Positions 16,025 to 23,197 of a stretch of DNA of 40,448 bases are shown here, piece after piece (within the stretch, counting starts at the first letter, position 1; every line of letters begins with the position of its first letter). A model generated the notes under the pieces. The model did not search any database and was not told the DNA's origin. It worked only from the letters and a program-made list of their open reading frames with translations. Location of the stretch: assembly GCA_016294075.1 (NCBI GenBank), contig JAEDCQ010000015.1, forward strand, positions 1-40,448, written 5' to 3'. Source of the stretch: Lachnospiraceae bacterium (GTDB taxonomy: Bacteria > Bacillota > Clostridia > Lachnospirales > Lachnospiraceae). The translations under genes and the position numbers were made by a program.

Positions 16025-16570
16025 ATGAAAAAAGGGATAAAAACACCGCTGGCAGTTAAGGATATTGCCATGATTGGCATGATGTGCGCGGTAATAGAAG
16101 TATGCAAAGTTGCATTGATGGGATTGCCGAATATTGAACTGACTACCTTTTGGATAATCATGTTTACATTGTATTTCGGCTGTAAAGTATTTTATGTGAT
16201 TCCCGTTTTTATTTTGATAGAAGGAGCCATGTTCGGATTCGGAATATGGTGGATTATGTATTTATATATGTGGCCGATGTTAGCAGTTGTTACGGGATTT
16301 TTTAAAAAGAGTGATTCTGTTTGGACATTCAGTATTTTATCAGGCTTGTTCGGACTGCTGTTTGGCTTTTTTTGTGCAATACCTTATGTTGTTATCGGTA
16401 TTTCGGATAATGGAATAACAGGCGGCTTATATGCAGGGTTTGCCTGGTGGGTTGCAGGAATTCCATGGGATTTCATTCACTGTGCCGGCAATTTTATTTT
16501 AATGTTTATCTTGTATCGTCCGGTCAGAAATATTATGAATAAATTAACGCTTTTTCGTACATCCTCATAA
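16025..16570 (+). CDS. ECF transporter S component, predicted for cobalamin/corrinoid
   Basis: Substrate-binding membrane subunit of an energy-coupling-factor importer. The 181 aa contain five to six hydrophobic helices, beginning VKDIAMIGMMCAVIEVCK, and tryptophan-rich loops (FGIWWIMYLYMW, FAWWVAGIPWDF). No EcfA, EcfA' or EcfT is encoded nearby, so it would share a general energising module made elsewhere. It starts 1 nt after the stop of the DUF4430 gene with only a weak ribosome site, suggesting translational coupling. Specificity is inferred from the riboswitch and partner gene. No terminator separates it from sigG. Confidence 0.85.
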   Translation: MKKGIKTPLAVKDIAMIGMMCAVIEVCKVALMGLPNIELTTFWIIMFTLYFGCKVFYVIPVFILIEGAMFGFGIWWIMYLYMWPMLAVVTGFFKKSDSVWTFSILSGLFGLLFGFFCAIPYVVIGISDNGITGGLYAGFAWWVAGIPWDFIHCAGNFILMFILYRPVRNIMNKLTLFRTSS

Positions 16571-16597
16571 TAGTAAATCATTAGGAGGGTCAGGAAA

Positions 16598-17383
16598 ATG
16601 GCGCAGGGAAAAGTAGAAATATGTGGAGTAAATACCGCAAAGCTTCCGCTTCTGAAAACATCAGAGCAGGAAGCTTTTTTTACTCGGATTAAGCAGGGGG
16701 ATGAAGAAGCCAGACAGAGATATATTGAAGGAAACCTACGTCTGGTATTAAGTGTAATTCGTCGTTTTGCAGGCAGCAGTGAAAATATTGATGACCTTTT
16801 TCAAATCGGTTGTATCGGACTTATTAAGGCTATCGATAATTTCAATACTACAATGATGGTAAAATTTTCTACTTATGCCGTACCGATGATACAGGGGGAG
16901 GTAAGAAGGTATCTTCGTGATGCCGGAAGCATTCGTGTCAGCCGTTCACTTAAGGATACCGCTTATAAAGCAATTTATGCGAGAGAATGTATGACAAGGC
17001 AGAATGCAAAGGAACCGACAATTGATGAGATTGCGGAGGAAATCGGAATTTCATCGGAAGAAATTATGTATGCGCTGGATGCAATACAAAGTCCTATGAG
17101 TTTATATGAACCTGTCTATACAGACGGCGGGGATACGCTTTATGTAATGGATCAGGTAAGCGACAAAAAGAATCGTGAAGACTTATGGGTTGAGAGTCTT
17201 TCACTTCGTGAGGCAATGAAGAAATTAACCAATCGGGAAAAAGAAATTATTAATCTGCGTTTCTTTGAAGGGAAAACACAGATGGAGGTTGCGGAAATGA
17301 TCCGGATTTCACAGGCGCAGGTAAGCCGCCTGGAAAAAAATGCATTGCGTATTATGCATAACTACCTGCGTGATGACGATTAA
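16598..17383 (+). CDS. sigG: RNA polymerase sporulation sigma factor SigG
   Basis: Late forespore sigma factor. The 261-aa protein begins with the SigG-type KVEICGVNTAKLPLLK. Region 2 includes GNLRLVLSVIRRF, FQIGCIGLIKAIDNF and STYAVPMIQGEVRRYLRD, region 3 has EPTIDEIAEEIGIS, and region 4 has the helix-turn-helix TQMEVAEMIRISQAQVSRLEK. AGGAGG precedes the ATG. In Bacillus and many Clostridia sigG lies directly after sigE. Here the two-gene B12 module is inserted between them, and only 27 nt separate the ECF gene from sigG. No convincing sigma-F type promoter could be read upstream. Confidence 0.96.
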   Translation: MAQGKVEICGVNTAKLPLLKTSEQEAFFTRIKQGDEEARQRYIEGNLRLVLSVIRRFAGSSENIDDLFQIGCIGLIKAIDNFNTTMMVKFSTYAVPMIQGEVRRYLRDAGSIRVSRSLKDTAYKAIYARECMTRQNAKEPTIDEIAEEIGISSEEIMYALDAIQSPMSLYEPVYTDGGDTLYVMDQVSDKKNREDLWVESLSLREAMKKLTNREKEIINLRFFEGKTQMEVAEMIRISQAQVSRLEKNALRIMHNYLRDDD

Positions 17384-17449
17384 GGGTATTATAGAAAATA
17401 TGTAATAATTGAAGTTTTAATTCATATATTAAAAGAAAACGGGTTTGCT

Positions 17450-17677
17450 ATGCTATTTTCAGAGATGAGACAAAAAGAAGTAATCAGTGTTAAGAACTGT
17501 AATAAACTTGGATTTATTTCAGACATGGAATTTGATCCCTGCACAGGCTGCATAAAAAGGATATTTGTATCTGATAAATGCAGATGGCTGCCGAATTTGC
17601 TGCATGAGCCGGAATGCAGCATCTGCTTTAAGGATATTCAGCACTTTGGACCGGATATCATAATTGTAGATATTTAG
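17450..17677 (+). CDS. YlmC/YmxH family sporulation protein
   Basis: Small PRC-barrel-like protein of the YlmC/YmxH family, common next to sigG or in sporulation regions of Clostridia. The 75 aa show the family pattern: N-terminal KEVISVKNCNKLGFISDMEFD, a CTGC pair, then IKRIFVS and a C-terminal DIIIVDI. Its biochemical role is unknown. The ribosome site is weak (GGGTTTG region). It lies 66 nt after sigG with no terminator and probably shares its transcript. Confidence 0.85.
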   Translation: MLFSEMRQKEVISVKNCNKLGFISDMEFDPCTGCIKRIFVSDKCRWLPNLLHEPECSICFKDIQHFGPDIIIVDI

Positions 17678-17683
17678 AAAAAG

Positions 17684-17712
17684 TTGACATAATTATTTTG
17701 GTATTCTATAAT
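17684..17712 (+). promoter_or_regulatory. Full-consensus sigma-A promoter of nrdR
   Basis: TTGACA (17684-17689), 17-bp spacer, TATAAT (17707-17712): both hexamers are perfect consensus. The predicted start is near 17719, about 25 nt before the nrdR ATG. Confidence 0.88.
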
Positions 17713-17743
17713 ATACTGTAATATGAAAGTGGGGGTATAGGAT

Positions 17744-18196
17744 ATGAAATGTCCGTTTTGCAGTCATGAAAATACAAGAGTAATTGATTCGCGTCCGGCA
17801 GAGGAGAATAATTCCATCAGACGACGCAGGGTCTGTGATGAATGTGGAAAGCGTTTTACCACATATGAAAAGATAGAGACTATTCCCCTGATTATCATTA
17901 AAAAGGACAATAACCGTGAAACCTATGACCGTTCTAAGATTGAAGCAGGTGTTTTGCGGGCGTGCCATAAGCGTCCAATCAGTGCAAATCAGATTAACCA
18001 GTTAATTGATGAGGTCGAAACAGAAATTTTCAATATGGAAGAAAAAGAAATACCAAGTCAGGTAATTGGCGAACTTGTAATGAATAAGCTTAAGGATTTG
18101 GAAGCGGTTGCATATGTGCGTTTTGCATCCGTATACCGTGAATTTAAAGATATTAATACGTTTATGGACGAGTTAAAGAAGGTAATATCCAAATAA
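17744..18196 (+). CDS. nrdR: Transcriptional repressor NrdR
   Basis: Nucleotide-sensing repressor of ribonucleotide reductase genes. The zinc ribbon uses C3, C6, C31 and C34 (MKCPFC ... CDEC), followed by the basic IRRRRVC stretch. The ATP-cone domain spans about residues 46-136 and begins PLIIIKKDNNRETYDRSKI. The 150-aa length is standard. A G-rich ribosome site (AAGTGGGGG) precedes the ATG. No ribonucleotide reductase gene is in this window. Confidence 0.97.
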   Translation: MKCPFCSHENTRVIDSRPAEENNSIRRRRVCDECGKRFTTYEKIETIPLIIIKKDNNRETYDRSKIEAGVLRACHKRPISANQINQLIDEVETEIFNMEEKEIPSQVIGELVMNKLKDLEAVAYVRFASVYREFKDINTFMDELKKVISK

Positions 18197-18225
18197 CAGA
18201 TATCAGACAGATAGTGAGGTCTTTT

Positions 18226-18498
18226 ATGATAACGAATGAAAAAAAAGAACAGCTTCAGAGCTTGATGAGAAAAGTAGAAACAGCCAACGGGTTTCGTCTG
18301 ATATTTCTTTTTATTGGCCTTCTTTTACTTCTATTCCTATATTTTGGAAATAAAATGTTTGCTGATGCGGCATGGTTTATCAGGGCAGGAGGAATCGCTT
18401 TTAAGATTGCGGAATGGGATGTTGTTCTTATTGTAATTACTACGTTTGTGAAGCTATATTTTTCACTTAAATATAACCGGTTACTGAAAAAAGATTAA
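18226..18498 (+). CDS. Small two-helix membrane protein of unknown function
   Basis: Not recognised. The 90 aa comprise a charged N-terminal segment (MITNEKKEQLQSLMRKVE), a strongly hydrophobic helix with a leucine/isoleucine run (about residues 24-44), a linker, a second hydrophobic stretch (about 62-80) and a basic C terminus. ATG 18226 is preferred because GTGAGG (18214-18219) sits 6 nt upstream. The in-frame GTG at 18214 is itself part of that ribosome site. It follows nrdR by 29 nt and is probably co-transcribed. Real-gene status rests on the ribosome site, spacing and amphipathic composition. Confidence 0.7.
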   Translation: MITNEKKEQLQSLMRKVETANGFRLIFLFIGLLLLLFLYFGNKMFADAAWFIRAGGIAFKIAEWDVVLIVITTFVKLYFSLKYNRLLKKD

Positions 18499-18505
18499 GA
18501 AGGGT

Positions 18506-18532
18506 TAATTTTTTGTGACGCTGAGCCGATAG
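18506..18532 (+). promoter_or_regulatory. Candidate sigma-28 (FliA/SigD) promoter
   Basis: TAATTTTT at 18506 resembles the -35 TAAAGTTT (6 of 8). GCCGATAG (18525-18532) matches the -10 GCCGATAA at 7 of 8. The spacing from the TAAx core is 15 nt, as expected. It lies upstream of the gene at 18591. Consensus match only. Confidence 0.5.
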
Positions 18533-18590
18533 AATTTATACAAGACAGGCAAGATAATTAATAATTTACGAAAGAAGGGTGGTGAGTTTT

Positions 18591-18983
18591 TTGAGCATTT
18601 ACGGAATCGGACAATATGGAAATTTTCAAAGTCAATACAGAATTGCGGATATTCCAAAAGTGGATGTGGAGCAGAAGTCTGCATCGCCGGTAAAGGAAGA
18701 ACAGGATGCTCTTATAAACTCCTCATCTTTATCCATAGTGGAAGGACAGCAGGCTGATGAAAGACGGTTTACTGATCCGAATGAGATTTCAATCGGTATT
18801 AATAAAAACGATGATTTCTCATACATAGGAAAGGACAAGGATATTCAGAATCTTGATATCCGAAAGGCCATTTCCGATATGCAAAAGGATTCCATATTAC
18901 AGGATTATCAGTATTTTGTCGGCAATGCCCGTGAAATTTATCATTCCGAGGACGGAATTGTATTATCAAAACAACCATTTTAA
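18591..18983 (+). CDS. Conserved-looking hypothetical protein, possibly motility linked
   Basis: No function recognised. The 130-aa product begins MSIYGIGQYGNFQ if the TTG at 18591 is used. That start is favoured because the AAGGGTGGTG ribosome site lies about 7 nt upstream. Upstream in-frame GTGs (18579, 18582) overlap that site. The middle is polar and probably disordered (VKEEQDALINSSS). The C-terminal DIRKAISDMQKDSILQDYQYFVG looks like a folded helical motif. There is no signal peptide or membrane helix. It stands alone between a candidate sigma-28 promoter and a strong terminator, suggesting a link with flagella. That link is inference. Confidence 0.72.
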   Translation: MSIYGIGQYGNFQSQYRIADIPKVDVEQKSASPVKEEQDALINSSSLSIVEGQQADERRFTDPNEISIGINKNDDFSYIGKDKDIQNLDIRKAISDMQKDSILQDYQYFVGNAREIYHSEDGIVLSKQPF

Positions 18984-19005
18984 TTTGTGAAAAAGAAAGG
19001 TATTT

Positions 19006-19050
19006 CCCCTCTTATCAGTCAGGTATGGTCTGGTAAGAGGGGTTATTTTG
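19006..19050 (+). terminator. Terminator after the 18591 gene
   Basis: CCCCTCTTATCAG pairs with CTGGTAAGAGGGG (13 bp with one G-T pair), followed by TTATTTTG. Confidence 0.85.
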
Positions 19051-19080
19051 TAAAAAACATTTCGTAAAATGAACGCTTTA

Positions 19081-19089
19081 TGCTATAGT
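19081..19089 (+). promoter_or_regulatory. Extended -10 promoter of yqeG
   Basis: TGCTATAGT is an extended -10 element 30 nt before the yqeG ATG. Only a weak -35 (TTTCGT near 19060) is seen. Confidence 0.5.
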
Positions 19090-19118
19090 AGATAGAGACT
19101 GAAAGCAAGGAGATAAAA

Positions 19119-19625
19119 ATGTTTGAGCTTTTTTTCCCGGATGAATTTTATTCGTCTGCTTATGTGATTGATTTTTTACAGTATTATAAAGACGGGTATC
19201 GGGGGATTATTTTTGATATTGATAATACATTAGTGCCTCATGGGGCACCGGCAGATGAAAGAAGCATTGCGTTGTTTAAGCATTTAAAAGAAATAGGTTT
19301 TGAGGCACTTTTGCTTTCCAATAATAAAGAAGAACGGGTAGCGATGTTTAATGAGCAGATTGGTGTTCATATGATATGGAAAGCAAATAAACCCTTCCCT
19401 GAAAAGTACAGAGAGGCAATGAAAATAATGAAAACGGATGAAAAGAGTACGCTTTTTGTAGGGGATCAGTTGTTTACCGACGTATGGGGGGCAAAAAATG
19501 CCGGAATCCGTTCGATTTTGGTACAGCCGATGAATCCGAGAGAAGAAATACAGATTGTGCTGAAAAGAAAGCTGGAAGCGGTCGTGCTTCATTTTTACTT
19601 AAAAAAGCATTCCATAAAAAGATAG
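19119..19625 (+). CDS. yqeG: YqeG family HAD IIIA-type phosphatase
   Basis: Haloacid dehalogenase superfamily hydrolase of the YqeG family, of uncertain substrate. Motif I reads FDIDNTLV with D33 and D35 as nucleophile and acid/base. Motif II is LLSNN, a lysine follows in WKANKPFP, and motif III is VGDQLFTDVWGAKNAG. The 168-aa length is usual. AAGGAG precedes the ATG. In B. subtilis yqeG also lies close upstream of the shikimate dehydrogenase gene, so the neighbourhood is conserved though yqeH is absent here. Confidence 0.93.
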   Translation: MFELFFPDEFYSSAYVIDFLQYYKDGYRGIIFDIDNTLVPHGAPADERSIALFKHLKEIGFEALLLSNNKEERVAMFNEQIGVHMIWKANKPFPEKYREAMKIMKTDEKSTLFVGDQLFTDVWGAKNAGIRSILVQPMNPREEIQIVLKRKLEAVVLHFYLKKHSIKR

Positions 19626-19669
19626 TGATAATGCCAAAATATGATTGGAATATGAGGAAGGATATACGG

Positions 19670-20527
19670 ATGGAGATTAACGGAAAAACGAAATTGGCGG
19701 GACTTATTGGCAATCCGGTGGAGCATACATTGTCTCCTGTCATACATAATACAATTGCAGGCTGTATGGGAGAAAATATGGTATATATTCCGCTGCCTGT
19801 TAAAAAGGATATAGAAGCTGCCGTAAAAGGTGCCTATGCATTAGGTATACAGGGGTTGAATATTACGGTGCCGTATAAAAGTGCTGTGATTCCGTACTTA
19901 TCTGACGTGGATAGTGAGGCGGCCGTTATCGGAGCCGTTAATACGCTGGTAAGGACAGAGGATGGGTTTAAGGGATATAATACTGATTTACCGGGGCTGT
20001 ACCGTGCTATTTTGAGTGAAGGGATTGCTGTTGAGGGAAGCCGCATTATTATTGTCGGTGCCGGAGGTGCTGCGAGGGCCGCTGCATTTATGGGGGCATT
20101 TTATAAAGCGGAGCGTATTGTGATTTTAAACCGTACAGTACAAAAGGCAGTAAATATTGCAAAAGAAGTAACGGAAAAAACAGGCTTTTCCGAGATAGAA
20201 GCATTATCGATTGAAGAATTTGATAAGATAGAGGGATGCGGATATTTGGTATTACAGGCAACAAAAGCCGGCCTTTTTCCGAAAACGGAGGAAACACCGA
20301 TCAGTGATGAGAGCTTTTTTAAAAAGGCGGCAGTTGTATATGATTTAATATACACACCGGAGGAAACGATGTTTATGAGGCTTTCAAAAAAACAGGGAGT
20401 GAAAGCATATAACGGTCTGAAAATGCTTCTTTACCAGGGTGTTGCAGCTTATGAAATGTGGAATCATGTAAGGGTTCCGGACAAAATCGTACAAAAAGCC
20501 TACGAGGCATTACAGAGCAAAATATAA
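19670..20527 (+). CDS. aroE: Shikimate dehydrogenase (NADP+)
   Basis: Reduces 3-dehydroshikimate to shikimate in the aromatic amino-acid pathway. The N-terminal substrate domain has GNPVEHTLSPVIHN and NITVPYK with the catalytic lysine, then GAVNT and GYNTDLPG. The dinucleotide loop is VGAGGAARAAAF, and the C-terminal end has YNGLKMLLYQG. The open frame extends upstream to 19484, overlapping yqeG, but ATG 19670 is chosen. AGGAAGG lies 8 nt upstream, and the protein then begins MEINGKTKLAGLIG at the normal length of 285 aa. It is followed by aroK and aroQ in one operon. Confidence 0.96.
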   Translation: MEINGKTKLAGLIGNPVEHTLSPVIHNTIAGCMGENMVYIPLPVKKDIEAAVKGAYALGIQGLNITVPYKSAVIPYLSDVDSEAAVIGAVNTLVRTEDGFKGYNTDLPGLYRAILSEGIAVEGSRIIIVGAGGAARAAAFMGAFYKAERIVILNRTVQKAVNIAKEVTEKTGFSEIEALSIEEFDKIEGCGYLVLQATKAGLFPKTEETPISDESFFKKAAVVYDLIYTPEETMFMRLSKKQGVKAYNGLKMLLYQGVAAYEMWNHVRVPDKIVQKAYEALQSKI

Positions 20528-20540
20528 AGGGATACCAAAG

Positions 20541-21062
20541 ATGGAAAATATTATTTTAATCGGTTTTATGGGATGCGGAAAGTCAAGTGTCGGAAAACGC
20601 CTTGCCGGGTCATTGGGGATGGATTTTATAGATATCGATGTGTTAATTGAAGAAAAACAGAAGCGTACCATAAGTGATATTTTTGCACAAGACGGGGAAC
20701 GCGCCTTTCGTGATATGGAGACACAGTGTCTGCATGACTTATTAGGAGAAAAGAGGAATGCTTATGTTCTGTCAGTAGGAGGCGGACTTCCCATACGGGA
20801 AGAAAACCGACAACTGCTTTCAAAGCTTGGAAAGGTTGTTTTTTTGCGGGTAACACCTGATGTTGTATATAAACGCCTGCAGAATGATACAACAAGGCCT
20901 CTTTTACAGGGAAAGAATCCACGCGGCAGGATTGCAGATTTAATGAATGCAAGAAGAGAATATTATGAAGCTGCTGCTTCTTATATAATAGATGTATCAG
21001 ACAAAAGTTTTACCGATATTATAGGGGAAATAGTAAATGTCTGCGGAAAGGAAACGATATGA
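20541..21062 (+). CDS. aroK: Shikimate kinase
   Basis: Phosphorylates shikimate at the 3-hydroxyl using ATP. The P-loop GFMGCGKSS lies at about residues 8-16, the shikimate-binding FIDIDVLIEE near 31-40, the GGG motif reads SVGGGLPI, and the lid arginine occurs in TTRPLL. At 173 aa it is a normal single-domain enzyme. It starts 13 nt after aroE, and its stop overlaps the aroQ start by 4 bp (ATGA), showing translational coupling. Confidence 0.96.
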   Translation: MENIILIGFMGCGKSSVGKRLAGSLGMDFIDIDVLIEEKQKRTISDIFAQDGERAFRDMETQCLHDLLGEKRNAYVLSVGGGLPIREENRQLLSKLGKVVFLRVTPDVVYKRLQNDTTRPLLQGKNPRGRIADLMNARREYYEAAASYIIDVSDKSFTDIIGEIVNVCGKETI

Positions 21063-21493
21063 AGATATTAGTGATTAACGGTCCGAATTTGAACTTTCTG
21101 GGTATCAGAGAACCGGATTTATACGGAAAGCAGGATTACCCGTATCTGATAAAATTAATTGAAGATAAAGCGAAAGAATGCGGCTGTGAGGTGGATTTCT
21201 TCCAGAGTAATCATGAGGGAGCCATTATTGACCGTATTCAGGAAGCCTATTTTGACAAGACGGAGGGAATTATTATAAATCCCGGGGCTTATACACATTA
21301 CAGCTATGCCATTCGAGATGCACTTGCAAGTATTGAGGTTCCAAAGGTAGAAGTGCATATTACTGATATTACAAATCGGGAAGAGTTCCGCAGGATATCT
21401 GTAACGGCTCCTGTATGCGATAAACAGATATTCGGAGAAGGTTTAAACGGATATCTTATGGCAGTTGATTATTTGTTATCAAATACAAAATAA
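21059..21493 (+). CDS. aroQ: Type II 3-dehydroquinate dehydratase
   Basis: Converts 3-dehydroquinate to 3-dehydroshikimate, a dodecameric type II enzyme. Signatures are INGPNLNFLGIREPDLYG with the catalytic tyrosine, SNHEGAIID, NPGAYTHYSYAIRDAL and EVHITDITNREEFR with the catalytic histidine. The 144-aa length is normal. The start codon overlaps the aroK stop. The order aroE-aroK-aroQ followed by efp resembles the B. subtilis aroQ-papA-efp neighbourhood, without papA. Confidence 0.96.
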   Translation: MKILVINGPNLNFLGIREPDLYGKQDYPYLIKLIEDKAKECGCEVDFFQSNHEGAIIDRIQEAYFDKTEGIIINPGAYTHYSYAIRDALASIEVPKVEVHITDITNREEFRRISVTAPVCDKQIFGEGLNGYLMAVDYLLSNTK

Positions 21494-21533
21494 ACGGTTT
21501 GTTGTATTTTGAGCGGTTTTCGATAAAAAAGTG

Positions 21534-21562
21534 TTGAAATATAGAAGATAATCATGTAAACT
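21534..21562 (+). promoter_or_regulatory. Predicted promoter of efp
   Basis: TTGAAA (21534-21539), 17-bp spacer, TAAACT (21557-21562); the efp ATG is about 35 nt beyond the predicted start. Confidence 0.6.
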
Positions 21563-21603
21563 GTTAAAGAATTATAACGTGAAAAATTTTAGGAGGATAT
21601 AGT

Positions 21604-22161
21604 ATGATTTCTGCAGGTGATTTCAGAAATGGTGTTACCATTGAAATAGAAGGTAATATTTTTCAGATTATTGAATTTCAGCATGTAAAGCCCGGAAAAG
21701 GTGCTGCATTTGTCAGAACAAAACTGAAAAACATTAAGAGTGGCGGTGTTGTTGAGAAAACCTTCCGTCCTACTGAAAAATGCCCTCAGGCACGTATAGA
21801 TAGAAAAGATATGCAGTATCTTTACAATGATGGTGATTTATATTACTTCATGGATGTTGAGAATTATGAGCAGATTGCACTTTCAAAGGAAGCAATCGGT
21901 GATGCTCTTACATTTGTTAAAGAGAATGAAATGTGTAAGGTATGTTCTCATAACGGCAATGTGTTTGCGGTAGAGCCGCCATTATTTGTAGAGTTAGTTA
22001 TCACAGAAACAGAACCCGGTTTCAAGGGAGATACAGCGACAGGTGCTACAAAGCCTGCCATTGTTGAAACAGGTGCGAAGGTTTCCGTTCCATTATTCGT
22101 GGATCAGGGTGATACCATTAAGATTGATACTCGTACAGGTGAATATCTTTCCCGTGTATAA
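21604..22161 (+). CDS. efp: Translation elongation factor P
   Basis: Relieves ribosome stalling at polyproline stretches. Three beta-barrel domains are expected in the 185 aa. The functional loop reads HVKPGKGAAFVRTKLKN with K32 at the tip. K32 and its loop match the B. subtilis type that carries a 5-aminopentanol modification, rather than needing EpmA. The C terminus has the signature VPLFVDQGDTIKIDTRTGEYLSRV. AGGAGG precedes the ATG, and a terminator follows. Confidence 0.97.
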   Translation: MISAGDFRNGVTIEIEGNIFQIIEFQHVKPGKGAAFVRTKLKNIKSGGVVEKTFRPTEKCPQARIDRKDMQYLYNDGDLYYFMDVENYEQIALSKEAIGDALTFVKENEMCKVCSHNGNVFAVEPPLFVELVITETEPGFKGDTATGATKPAIVETGAKVSVPLFVDQGDTIKIDTRTGEYLSRV

Positions 22162-22195
22162 TCGGAGTACAATTGCAAATCTTTTAAGCTTACAG

Positions 22196-22227
22196 GACAA
22201 CGGATTTTTATTCGTTGTCTTTTTTTA
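22196..22227 (+). terminator. Rho-independent terminator after efp
   Basis: GACAACG pairs with CGTTGTC (7 bp, extended by G-T and A-T pairs), followed by eight T. Confidence 0.9.
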
Positions 22228-22285
22228 GTTAAAAAACGTAAAGCAAACTAACACATCAATTTTCATGTCAAAAAGGAGAAGAAAT

Positions 22286-23197
22286 ATGGAATACATATCT
22301 TATGACAAATTCTGTGTCGATATTCAAAAGGCATTACAGGAGCGCTGCGGGCAGGAAGTGCAGGTAAAGCTTCACAAAGTATTGAAGATAAACGGAGTAA
22401 TGTTAAGAGGCATTTCCATTATCGGAAAGGAAAATGCAGCTATTATGCCGACGTTATATCTGGACAAATTTTATATGGAGTATAAACAGGGTAGAAAATG
22501 GGAGGAAATTATCTCTGCTTTTTTGGAGGAATATGATAAGGCAGGTGTGGAGAATGAATTCAATATCCAATTCTTTGAGGAATATGAGGAGCTAAAGACG
22601 CATCTTGCATATAAGCTGATTCATTATGAGATGAATATGGAGCTGCTTACAGAGGTGCCGTATAGAAAATATCTGGACCTTGCAATTGTATGTTATTGTG
22701 ATATTAAGGATAAACGAATCGGACATGGCTCCATTTTGATTCGCCGTGAACATCTGAAGATGTGGAAAATTACGGAGGACAGACTGTTTACGGATGCAAT
22801 GCAGAATATGCCGAAGCTGTATGAAGCGGATTTTATGAACATGGCAGTTATGTTAAAGAAACTATATGATGATCCTGCAGACCTTTTAAGCAGGCCGCTT
22901 GCTTTATTTGTTCTTACAAATAAAGCGAGAATAAACGGAGCTGCAAGTATGCTATACGATGGGCAGTTAGAAAAGATTGCTTCTTTTTTGGGTCAGGATT
23001 TTTATATTCTGCCAAGCTCCGTTCATGAAGTCATTATCCTGCCAAAAAGCGAAGGGACAGACGAAATATATCTGTCCCAAATGGTAGATGAGATTAATCG
23101 TGAACAGTTGGCAAGGGAAGAAATTCTGTCAAACCATGCCTATCTGTATCATAAAGATACAAAAGAGCTTGTTGCTCTACCATTGATTCCATACTAA
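22286..23197 (+). CDS. DUF5688 family protein
   Basis: Member of a family of unknown function frequent in Lachnospiraceae, with no established activity. The 303-aa protein has no signal peptide or membrane helix and is rich in acidic and aromatic residues. Family-like features are the N-terminal YISYDKFCVDIQKALQ, a VLKINGVMLRGISI segment, PTLYLDKFYMEY, and the C-terminal PSSVHEVIILP followed by LSNHAYLYHKDTKEL. ATG 22286 is preferred over the in-frame ATG at 22265, since AAGGAG lies between the two with 7-nt spacing. Its last 21 bases overlap the end of the convergent glycosyltransferase gene. Confidence 0.85.
   Translation: MEYISYDKFCVDIQKALQERCGQEVQVKLHKVLKINGVMLRGISIIGKENAAIMPTLYLDKFYMEYKQGRKWEEIISAFLEEYDKAGVENEFNIQFFEEYEELKTHLAYKLIHYEMNMELLTEVPYRKYLDLAIVCYCDIKDKRIGHGSILIRREHLKMWKITEDRLFTDAMQNMPKLYEADFMNMAVMLKKLYDDPADLLSRPLALFVLTNKARINGAASMLYDGQLEKIASFLGQDFYILPSSVHEVIILPKSEGTDEIYLSQMVDEINREQLAREEILSNHAYLYHKDTKELVALPLIPY

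Noticed and set aside
16504..16531. Possible sigma-F/sigma-G promoter for sigG (GTTTA ... GGTCAGAAAT)
   Set aside because: Spacing is 13 nt instead of 15-16 and the -10 breaks the GGnrAnAMTR pattern in two places.
19484..19669. N-terminal extension of aroE overlapping yqeG
   Set aside because: The extension has no homologous character, and ATG 19670 has an excellent ribosome site at normal protein length.
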